Source: a virus. From it: DNA of 23,089 nt. The translations under genes and the position numbers were made by a program. The stretch lies in the IMG/VR virus record IMGVR_UViG_3300030406_002361, positions 10,802 to 33,890 of that record; one strand, given 5' to 3'. Positions 19,101 to 23,089 of this stretch are shown here, one piece after another; the stretch's first letter is position 1, and the number at the start of each line of letters is the position of its first letter. The notes below the pieces were generated by a model. It was not told the DNA's origin and did no database searches. It was given only the letters and a program-made list of their open reading frames with translations.

Positions 19101-22100
19101 GCGGCACCAATACACTTGATGACCAAGGATTTGGACGTGACCCTCTAATTTGGTTCTCTACACCGACTGCTGCTTTCTCACCTAGCGACATACATGGTGG
19201 TGCTTTCACACTCTTGACTGAAACCAAACTAAAGTACGAAGGGTACGGTATAGCAGCGAGTTCAGGTGCGAACGCTGGTACAATAAACGCCTCAGGTGGA
19301 CATACACTAGTGTTAGAAGCAGCCAACTCTTACACGCTGAACCACCATTTCCCTGACCCACTTGAAGTAGGTACCTATCAGATTATTATTCAACCGAATG
19401 TATTCAAGCAACAACTCAAAGGTTTCCACCAAAACGGACCTGCTACTGATGTCCCTGATGGCTCTGTAGTAGAGTTGACAGGTCAGCAAGTAAACACTGT
19501 CATTGCGATAGAGAAGGATATGAGCACGAGAGGGGCGTATGCATTGATATTAGCAGAGGCAACTATGGCTGATGTAAGAGGATGTGAAGTAATACTTAAC
19601 GAGATTATACTTGACATAGAGCCCGATGCTGGTAGCCAATTCACTAACCTGCCTCCGCTCGCTTTGTACAATCCTCTAGGTGTACAAGAAAGCACTAGCC
19701 CGTCATTCACAAGAAGAAGCCTACCGTACAGGCCCGGTATGTTCCAAAGCGCTACTCCCGGTAGAACACTAACGATTCCTTGGTGGGGTATTCTACACAA
19801 AGACGGTGCTACTGCTACAGGCGCTAACAAGTTCAAACACCTTGAATGGCACAAACCTGACAACTATTACGAACTTTGTAGAGCGAACTTCGGGTGCGTG
19901 GGTGCTCAAATTACTTTAGCAGGTTATCCTACGTCTTTCCTTGACATATACGAGCCTCATAAGAGATTGAGAAGCCTAAATCCAAACTGTGTTGTAATCT
20001 CAAAGAATCAATCCAGTACGACTATAACTGTTGATAATAACGATTTATTCCCTGTCACTCCGTATTATGGAGAGGTGTTGGAATACACCAAAGATGGTGT
20101 AAGGTATACCGCTACTTATTCAAATAGAACTGGAACTTTAGCACACGCTACCCTAGGGGCTTCTACTACTTTCTCAGGTGTCTCAGGTAGTGCGGCGTTT
20201 TGGGCCAATCTGAATGGTGACGCTGACGCAGGGAACAATACGATTATCAGATTAAGCCGACCTTATGACAACGCTCAGTCTGATACTATATTTACAGACT
20301 CAGAGACTAGTATGTTGACTCGTAACTTACCTCAATTGTCTAATGGTACTAGAGATACCAACTCTCTCAACCCAGCAGATGCATTCCTGTGTATGTGGCA
20401 CCCTAACCTTGGCAGACCGTTCACTTGGTACAGTGACACTGCTGATGGTGGTACAAGGGCTTTCTATACTAATGACGGTGCTGCTGACACTCCTCAAGAT
20501 AAGAAGGGTTACAATCACTTACCTGAGCACTTTGAGACTATACATTATCAAGACTTCAACTACGTGGCAAGTAAAGGTCCGTTCGGACTAGCAATGAAGT
20601 GGGTAGTTCCACCGCATGACCACGATAATGATTCAGGCACGGCCCTAAGTCACGACGGTACAATACAGACTGCTGCTCAGATAGATGCTAAGGTCGACGG
20701 CTCCGGCACGTTAAATCACCAAGGTGGTACAGTAGGTTCAAACAAGTATAACTTCAGTGGATTTTGGCCCGGCGGCTCTCATGGAGGAGGCGCAGTTAGT
20801 AGGTTAGAATCATACGGTCATTCACTGATTGGATGGGGTAGTGACACTTACGGAATGGATTGTGAAACCTATCAAGATTCAACTGGAGTTGCCACTCTGT
20901 CTTTACCAAATGATAGAAACAGATGCTTCGGTTACCGCATGGCAGTAAGGCAACTGTATAACAGACCACGCTGGTCGCCTTATGTCCGTGGCTGGCTTGA
21001 AGTAGCAAACAGCAACGCTATGCTTGGTTACTATCATGGGCCACTCATTCAGCATGATTCTAAGACAAACGGTTGGGATTACGTAGGCTCTGATACAGGA
21101 CAAAGCGACCAAGATTTCGACGCTATGTATGTGGGTATACTTGAGAGAATAACACAAGTCTCTAGTTTACTTGGGCAAGACCAAATCGGTAGACAAGTCA
21201 GGTATAGCGATGGGCGAAGAATGACTGGACCGTTTGGTTGTCCTGTTAGAACTTTGAGAAACGCTTCTACTACTACTCGTCTTTATCCAAATGACGAAAA
21301 CGGACAAGGGGTAGAGGAGTTGGCACAAGCCCACCGACATTACATGATTGACTGGTGGGGTAATACTCGTGGTGAAGATGTTAGGCGTTTCCCTGTAAGA
21401 GGATTTGGTTTGCGACCATCTTGGGACCCCGAAGACGCTTACAAAGACACTAACGTAACTCATAGACCAGCCGCTCATAATTTGTTTGGCGGTGATGGTA
21501 ATGACCGTTACAGTGGTAATGACAACAGTGACAATAACGCTGCGAGTAACATGGGAACTGTTGATTGGTTTAATCCAGCCAGCGCTCTCAGAGTTGGTGA
21601 CCGTGGTGATGGGCGAGGTGTACGCTGGCCGACTGTCTTTAACGAAAGTCTGTTGATGGCTGTAAGCGAAAACCATGACGCTACAGGGTTAGTTCTATCG
21701 CACAGTACAGCAGAGCCAATCTTTGGACAGGGACTAGTCAGACCAAGTAACGATACTTTGCAAAGTGGAGAAATCGAAAGAGGCATCAGTGACAGGGTAG
21801 ATTTGAACTCAGATGATGGTCTATTGAAGCCAAGTTCTAACGTGGGCGAAGCAATCGAAACGGTCAATGCTGACATCAGAGGTGCTGAACCAGTATCGAG
21901 GAACGACGTAAGGCTAGGATTAGATGTAGATACCATGGCTGAGTTGAACGATGGAATAAGTCGTGAATACATCGTAATGTCCACAGAGGCGACTAGCCTA
22001 CACACTGACAGAGAAGTAGGTCAGAGAACCAATATCAGAGGGGCTTACAATGTCGGTAGTCGTACTCTAAAAGACTTGGACATGACTGCACTTAATTGGA

Positions 22101-22798
22101 GTGCTCAACCAGTTACTGGTGTAGTGAAGCATTCCAATGCACATGCTATGTGGCCTCTTGGTGGTACATACGTAATAGAATGGAGTAAACACGCAGGTAA
22201 CCTAGATGTCAAAGGTTGGGGTAAGGCAGGAGTGTCTTCTTCTTCCAACCCATATCAAGATGCTAACCACGACCCTATACTTGAGAACATAAATTACACA
22301 GATAGCACTATACAATTTTTGTACAGGCCTATTTACGGACTTGATTACAAACATACTCAGATGTTTAGACCTTACATTGCTCTCAAAGGTAGTAGTCCTC
22401 AAGAAAATGCTAATTTCTACAGGGCGACATCGGGTGGTAAATACGGTATGTTCACTAGTGATGTGCCATCTGCTCGTACAGGAACACCAAGTGCACCGCC
22501 ATACGCTCCTGTTTACACTATGGTACCAAGTGCCAGCCTGACCGAACCTGATAGCCAAGGTCCTAAGATTCAGGGTGTAGATGTCACAGGCTATGATAAG
22601 ACTGACATACGTTCGCCTGTAGCAAGAGTAGTCATGTCTGAAAACACACTTGAGCACTTTAGAGCAGATGCGAGTAGGAAATCAATAGATGATGACGAGG
22701 GCGACTATAGCGTACAACCTAGGCATAGTCAAACATTACATCCGAAAGGTAGCAAGGGTGATGCATCTTATAACACAGGGGACCATAGCGGGGAGTGA
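7124..22798 (+). CDS. Giant 5,224-residue virion protein, probable tail-tip/adsorption structure
   Basis: One frame runs 15.7 kb without a stop from ATG 7124 to TGA 22798. Residues about 10-238 are a LamG/concanavalin-like domain (IKFNGISDSILVP, FTLETWFIP, VTVIFDRKTISMFVNGD, YLGGRGGDFRG, IGLWRFEE). The rest is a Ser/Thr/Asn/Gly/His-rich mosaic, mostly beta-type, with at least four divergent copies of a strand-FP-strand module (residues about 1092-1155, 1316-1375, 1485-1550 and 4297-4356) and an SH3-like module at about 876-928. Short helices ending in IN recur (HINKTI, RLINQA, HAINSP, GAINTF). About thirty cysteines are scattered singly. I see no signal peptide, membrane span, protease or glycosidase signature. 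Its position after two baseplate-like genes, the lectin domain and the size suggest a receptor-binding or baseplate scaffold. No family beyond the modules is recognised. A cell-surface adhesin is less likely without a secretion signal. Confidence 0.68.
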   Translation: MTLTVDPGYGIKFNGISDSILVPVNSKNIHGVHNEERTALPTAINSFTLETWFIPDCGGVIFEQENVMRLTVGSPSSPAPATFEIRLRNQASGRDAIYTLSTARPVTKVNGRIAYWEGIQFPSNSALHNSYLATDAEKDDASALNEGHRELLNVTVIFDRKTISMFVNGDLAVSQELEEVHELVTQQNHMYLGGRGGDFRGTLEAVHWSTGALPSGYQQYAPVKSDNTIGLWRFEEPVSPVKTITTTPAITASTSASSTITIGTSAAQTLIDELSGQSGLTSINFTTSPYSSGDYSVTVYSSSSSATVSIPKVPYNILVNPLGYNLNTGKPTNMSPERLRLMAIDASAGTVTVESIHLDFASNASTGRRGALANHDAGRFVIITGDCIVDTGNGNDFQPYGTGTQFSQRQGQVIIDESDFSNNGIMFSQSMAIDSHEYNKFSASTSNVGSQFLAGHSGRHILNHVTSHPFMGTLPPTESHEVEKKLDIGSDVISAAFPSQFSDIRSTVPVKSVVSSYSTHGDIKLTYISNRGYVTEVIENGMADIDDTQRDILAVGGTSFDIEPFMLKSVSSDNESGAIKHVIPSKESRIAILSVPDLAEHNYAPFVQLHYNAVDLNGSQFRTGSSSRLTANISGGNTVLTLESVKSFGYDGEIIQANLININGTKASAGSSIVATINYSAKTLTFTSAVDSAFYTLATTGAVVKLTSRSPKILLSKTLPKVSTIVTGSTSILDVIRSSLEKGPLSLLSAGGVVGFDTPEMFGYLDGDLEGENAEGQVAESVLNRDLCPENYLPLTSTDSPQTTPQAISLATTELNDRQSVFHRVIVRSNKARLGDFSVTDSLRNQNATNGERLRIGLSIQNSSGYASGHTGSMSVTGVDATTVVFVGNSIYKANGKNIGTVTAVTSASITIGGGTGEALVDSDELFTEPQIIGKGTTNQSSCIHEYFDIIEHKSSGRVTKLTIQPSDKARFNLLSKLNSSSNLANHISVENLVSRGRVLSFADDANGNTVMTAHGLVSDLSSSSVYVKGSAAPDSHIVKEIMPGAPVVTMTLGGPGQGAINTKESWDPSPLSRLAWNTRRDCQTAVSSTSSTTVVVTPLNNKADDLQSWGTYCFPKKGRIYLAIAGNQGEQTRFASAEYTSKTGTTFTFDSGSTHLGSGKFVLADGSEAASLSDWITSTGITTGSLLHVDDKFSEESMCNDGTTINDRLFQTLDTVQHDYQLGTQYASTRALVEIPLFEQFFFDRPEEGIFPGPNNSMKLHIDATHTAHSWNPSPVGRRPNSISPQDPELFGPFSYAIQNDTHRSGTKVTRPYDSANYRIYVEDANVFPIPSAPPVDVAGLGGSARYRRAFLSNGEWVTYSARDTTDHYLTVVDSGDDHAFSEHFLRDIRVGAHISPAPGYQDMNYSGMADNPSLISAGYENRRSFYFDRSNVMTQGGNVDYGLKQYVSAIELRSGPTSNPHLPKIKSKRPRGKITSVTGSPATSITLDDASLFPIKSPDSDYNFRVAWKNASGTVTRGFYNNRSDNVLTITNPDSGFTPSVGDEIYVEDLYATASGTYPKVKETFLSRAWAHPYCVGGLRQGDTVWMNMHYTNPHAIEGLFCKSRGTLNEAEVWTGFNGGEGSLDSNPRDSTPIENFLIGDSCIETAQNLVQHINKTIELNYDVMGLSETAPIVAYLDPYQCTQDHARVLLYDVEHDREFIAFQDLHMQVQSSAATASIGTVDNNKTGYIDNSVSGSGSLLDVAAGFPTQNKRLNTSEASDFIEASYAHKSTWNSNALNVHMEHHIGGVDDTATNGYTDRNNNAVTLPADALEKHQEIDDTSREQSTFFDTPDGTRVVPAFLAMKGIRNSTLSLSDTRMNNLDHWTKMDFVRRLTVDMGEVSLKDGVTNIESAAREVVRLINQAGAKNGKTHARKPADQYLGSRKKFDPANVHQNADFATTASTHDPSPFWNVDTAFASHDRGTHMGYVRAHLGRVVLDSDGNQGFSIIIHSTIPGAAGRNFCTWLDSSKAQTAYKPQYLIGHGGRFRNYWCQPDEITGENMHPAPMPINRFGRPFAPITTLKEYLPPENPDDALLNNLNLGADRIDSQSVMPTANTELVSGRNSNTLLNESFETKSPASVLVDGLRVGTKAKARINFGGITQAGIPGWAPDLSKWGFDNDGTTNVSRYGNASNAATAMTATTAQASSDGYIPSDDMKIENIGKAPIYGLRFTDHRGDNHTIRLLYRQFGQKFANDNTFLPSTLDEEIIIHFDDRDVGQGGFTIGRHMVGSGEVCGEKTGGNDINFKGNLWNTYPSPIVGVKVATNLASDTMTVTLDRPYAGHSGDAVMNSHPDILGYLGFPESGMFQLSKHGTGGSNHQGLPFYYTSRTHDAAGGTHKFYGVQGGGVNHANGDWYLSPRINFTCLLTDEVIAAAVEHAINSPSNDADVTFDCTNLFAPDGKKLSEWGVSPTAIRIQTRADGKTSMSKLFEAKLTRDWGLLDGASTDAVVASKHTGGLSNAEKDAGTRLDVGYIPYTLLQIETKFRGSNANTATPVLVDSQNNVVDTTTWQRNLRGDNFTDVAGDHIIPRVDSPCLEVDAVSSGVIQSASNESWALLGKLASHDANSWGEPYIVWYSTTEYAEVRSKPGSNAITHVDEIVESANFSPAQHDLVFKGTSRIKDASQADGVRRAGSKQASPFLYFRGGRDSPDHWVPLYFGGGFSGAVVDINDGTQNDYSDFYTHPYSSGPTGSAGFQNVGELAGSYALLDANAMLAMFPGTPYLDQHRGQNHPPFFNQDAILPFDMAKGANAKVTGLTYTDLTNTVSVNIPSPIVLRFAHPNARYSAEGDTNNQTTYMIFGPGQAFPHNTASFEPQGKEIVTIGNGYSAVPVHFNDDFRLDTFLPNQLTNGDEAEHSGFNRQTDITDAHLPMSTFFQQNKRSGFNYAMNWEPTKGFPSTAASATKVYTQSYNHAFYYEGSVATTSNLPKHYHPFNYVFTDINNNSIGSGTYPKTRKSAVIWHMDGGYHPGGHFLDDHVNINPKHPVATSRVSDGSGASRNTTVFRPCGLLAKAYLTKYSAPGDQEADDNVVIVDATRVQNAEELGAIVSGAINTFPGKNPLKAIGGTFMPSMQNSHKQDRYGWVELDVVAYAAEIGITNASLTVNSTETTYPDYGWVRVSDGNVSGYAPYISQLVTGTDVTFNLGKNAVTSNTNIVDVDSGAALVPDNTFKAYVWTKAGTHRFNNDSANNNRDHMCQVHYSGYVDAVDRTKAIGAVGWAGEAYSYLNSYEIGTNLHPAGLGAWHAALGFSPYGAAETCLSSSSPVGLVETPAASFYADYCVTGLSSRHLIAITHESELPLIAKADKDGITCAGDWLKLVDTGDITHAGTIAWDTGKVHNKSRYVGSATAGPHVEAQMHSGYTRPSASSDYPASGAAPTDGELHRAIQSGDMVRANACNYATGDLFWDESVVKQSAFHENASTYGVECVGVSNHDHYLDVTASPHTGLYGYYGGRHPSRNFLPEHVVWKRMDGGGLTMPAVNARGLGMIPWVKRKDGSDYKLVGEKVLGNVRFSFESTNSAMFPIIQAQELGHPQLSEKHPFEIRNALLIPNEHVQFESVQVIDDTGQEHRIEGGSPLGTVILDFRHISDRDVEGLAPALAGAGVNPNLKIRLPNPDEIPGNIVVRSGFDRIQAYQNESFGSGGLQHPAQNITNIRQMFNNDYSGPRLWPTWENNGWEHLSQDASDISIAKSDSRLKFPASTNEGWSDHTNNAPLESAYEPHDRSLFFHVTRMGVSMTHRYDVDELSFSQYDEVNNEIDVTTTPEAATWLDTSEQSGGRYFLRVYDPTTNKGVLASYTGTGTNKFTGVVLSPDFKSFISGKSGLKVVPSYYVPAGSTRMFAARRLRDHSEYSGASPDMQKIDWHDLYTNLPSTTGVMKDPSEAHQRLAKPKMTPMPIPRMGHHYVTPTMALMPGHYAHPAYQRLYDLNTACKSSSHDPISKSLVGTLETARTSGTNTLDDQGFGRDPLIWFSTPTAAFSPSDIHGGAFTLLTETKLKYEGYGIAASSGANAGTINASGGHTLVLEAANSYTLNHHFPDPLEVGTYQIIIQPNVFKQQLKGFHQNGPATDVPDGSVVELTGQQVNTVIAIEKDMSTRGAYALILAEATMADVRGCEVILNEIILDIEPDAGSQFTNLPPLALYNPLGVQESTSPSFTRRSLPYRPGMFQSATPGRTLTIPWWGILHKDGATATGANKFKHLEWHKPDNYYELCRANFGCVGAQITLAGYPTSFLDIYEPHKRLRSLNPNCVVISKNQSSTTITVDNNDLFPVTPYYGEVLEYTKDGVRYTATYSNRTGTLAHATLGASTTFSGVSGSAAFWANLNGDADAGNNTIIRLSRPYDNAQSDTIFTDSETSMLTRNLPQLSNGTRDTNSLNPADAFLCMWHPNLGRPFTWYSDTADGGTRAFYTNDGAADTPQDKKGYNHLPEHFETIHYQDFNYVASKGPFGLAMKWVVPPHDHDNDSGTALSHDGTIQTAAQIDAKVDGSGTLNHQGGTVGSNKYNFSGFWPGGSHGGGAVSRLESYGHSLIGWGSDTYGMDCETYQDSTGVATLSLPNDRNRCFGYRMAVRQLYNRPRWSPYVRGWLEVANSNAMLGYYHGPLIQHDSKTNGWDYVGSDTGQSDQDFDAMYVGILERITQVSSLLGQDQIGRQVRYSDGRRMTGPFGCPVRTLRNASTTTRLYPNDENGQGVEELAQAHRHYMIDWWGNTRGEDVRRFPVRGFGLRPSWDPEDAYKDTNVTHRPAAHNLFGGDGNDRYSGNDNSDNNAASNMGTVDWFNPASALRVGDRGDGRGVRWPTVFNESLLMAVSENHDATGLVLSHSTAEPIFGQGLVRPSNDTLQSGEIERGISDRVDLNSDDGLLKPSSNVGEAIETVNADIRGAEPVSRNDVRLGLDVDTMAELNDGISREYIVMSTEATSLHTDREVGQRTNIRGAYNVGSRTLKDLDMTALNWSAQPVTGVVKHSNAHAMWPLGGTYVIEWSKHAGNLDVKGWGKAGVSSSSNPYQDANHDPILENINYTDSTIQFLYRPIYGLDYKHTQMFRPYIALKGSSPQENANFYRATSGGKYGMFTSDVPSARTGTPSAPPYAPVYTMVPSASLTEPDSQGPKIQGVDVTGYDKTDIRSPVARVVMSENTLEHFRADASRKSIDDDEGDYSVQPRHSQTLHPKGSKGDASYNTGDHSGE
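7151..7837 (+). other. LamG/concanavalin-like domain of the giant protein
   Basis: The domain reads as a typical jelly-roll lectin: an opening strand with FNG, a FTLETWF strand, FVNGD before the penultimate strands, YLGGRGG and a closing W.FEE. Such domains bind sugars or mediate adhesion. It lies at the extreme N-terminus, next to the baseplate-like genes. Confidence 0.6.
10396..10590 (+). repeat. FP-module copy 1 in the giant gene
   Basis: Protein repeat: TTVVVTP strand, CFPKKGRIYLA, then AEYTSKTGTTFTF. It matches a beta module I know from phage tail proteins (strand, FP, Gly, strand, Y-S/T, TG). Copies differ too much for DNA-level repetition. Confidence 0.45.
11068..11250 (+). repeat. 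FP-module copy 2 in the giant gene
   Basis: Protein repeat: YRIYVEDANVFPIP, then RRAFLSNGEWVTYSARDTTD and a hydrophobic strand (HYLTVVDSG). Same order of elements as copy 1. Confidence 0.4.
11573..11770 (+). repeat. FP-module copy 3 in the giant gene
   Basis: Protein repeat: SITLDDASLFPIK, then GTVTRGFYNNRSDNVLTI and SVGDEIYVED. It is the clearest pair with copy 4. Confidence 0.5.
20010..20190 (+). repeat. FP-module copy 4 in the giant gene
   Basis: Protein repeat: TTITVDNNDLFPVTP, then GVRYTATYSNRTGTLAHATL. It shares the strand-D-LFP and Y.NR core with copy 3, although about 8 kb apart. Confidence 0.5.
22791..22798 (+). promoter_or_regulatory. Shine-Dalgarno GGGAGTGA for the last gene
   Basis: A purine-rich GGGAG/GAGTGA motif overlaps the giant gene's stop codon and precedes ATG 22801 by 2 to 5 bases. 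It supports that start and coupled translation. Confidence 0.55.
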
Positions 22799-22800
22799 GC

Positions 22801-23089
22801 ATGGCAGTAGGTAAGAACACAGTTACTGGTCGCTTTGATGCCGACCAAAATTCTGTTATGAAAGTCGTGCGTAAGCCACGTTTCGTAGATAATGCTGTCA
22901 GGCATGGTGAATACACACGAGTCAAAGCAGGCTTCGCTGTCAATAAACCGACCGCTAGCGATTTCATACCTACGGCTGAAAGAAAGTACAAGTTAATCGA
23001 AGAGGAAGATACTATTCGTTTACTTCACAATCCTACAGAGAGCGTGACATACGAAGGTGCTTTGTTTTTCGATAAAGACAAGGTCACTA
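22801..23089 (+). CDS. Unrecognised protein, 3' end beyond the window
   Basis: The frame opens at ATG 22801, two bases after the giant gene's stop, and is open for 96 codons to the window end. It begins MAVGKNTVTGRFDADQNSVM, then a basic stretch (KVVRKPRFVDNAVRHGEYTR), FAVNKPTASDFIP, and a mixed-charge part (ERKYKLIEEEDTIRLLHNPT) ending near GALFFDKDKVT. No signal peptide, membrane span or known motif is visible. Because it is coupled to the giant gene, it is probably another virion or tail-assembly component, but nothing in the visible part identifies it. Confidence 0.6.
   Translation, partial: MAVGKNTVTGRFDADQNSVMKVVRKPRFVDNAVRHGEYTRVKAGFAVNKPTASDFIPTAERKYKLIEEEDTIRLLHNPTESVTYEGALFFDKDKVT

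Noticed and set aside
21167-22005. Antisense reading frames of 165-169 codons opposite the end of the giant gene
   Set aside because: They lie wholly inside the giant gene, have low-complexity Ser/Thr/Val-rich translations and no ribosome-binding site. They are by-products of its codon use.
7124-22798. Giant protein as a secreted bacterial adhesin or S-layer protein
   Set aside because: There is no signal peptide, membrane anchor, sorting signal or regular adhesin repeats, and it is translationally coupled to virus tail genes.
1-23089. CRISPR array, tRNA or integrase/attachment site
   Set aside because: No regularly spaced direct repeats, cloverleaf-like stretch or recombinase motif was seen, and almost all bases lie in coding frames.

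Overview
The window looks like part of the tail and adsorption module of a head-tailed virus (Caudoviricetes) or a related provirus. Every credible gene is on the + strand. The genes are packed end to end, with gaps of 1 to 11 bases or short overlaps, and most starts sit behind a strong Shine-Dalgarno sequence (GGAGG, GAGGTGA, GGTGA). The first and last genes run off the ends. I see no tRNA, rRNA, CRISPR array, transposase, integrase, promoter or terminator, and no non-coding stretch longer than about 12 bases.

The host cannot be fixed from sequence alone. ATA is common for Ile and AGA/AGG for Arg, CTAG tetramers are plentiful, and archaeal-type GGTGA ribosome-binding sites occur. The long Asn/Ser/Thr/Gly-rich structural proteins fit a virus of a marine archaeon (for example a Poseidoniales-type euryarchaeon), but a bacterial host is not excluded.

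Layout. (1) Bases 3-1160: the 3' part of a tail-tube-like protein. (2) 1172-1390: a small acidic protein of unknown role. (3) 1365-1894: two overlapping frames in the position of the tail assembly chaperone pair gpG/gpGT, arranged so that a -1 ribosomal frameshift would fuse them. (4) 1891-2085: a small four-cysteine zinc ribbon. (5) 2091-2570: a short coiled-coil protein whose C-terminus resembles a tape-measure protein. (6) 2572-5115 and 5125-7122: two large paralogues with matching N- and C-terminal segments and different middles. The first carries a concanavalin/LamG-like lectin domain. They are likely distal tail or baseplate parts. (7) 7124-22798: one uninterrupted gene for a 5,224-residue protein, about two thirds of the window. 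It starts with another LamG-like domain and continues as a mosaic of beta-rich modules, probably the main adsorption or tail-tip structure. (8) 22801-end: the start of another unrecognised structural gene.

The order tube, chaperones, tape measure, distal tail, receptor-binding structure is the usual tail gene order, so the genes probably form one late operon whose products assemble together.

The most striking signal is at nucleotide level. Reading the whole window by eye I found no GATC and no AGCT, although each would be expected on the order of 80 times from base composition. CCWGG and CGCG also seem to be missing. This looks like strong selection against restriction or methylation targets.
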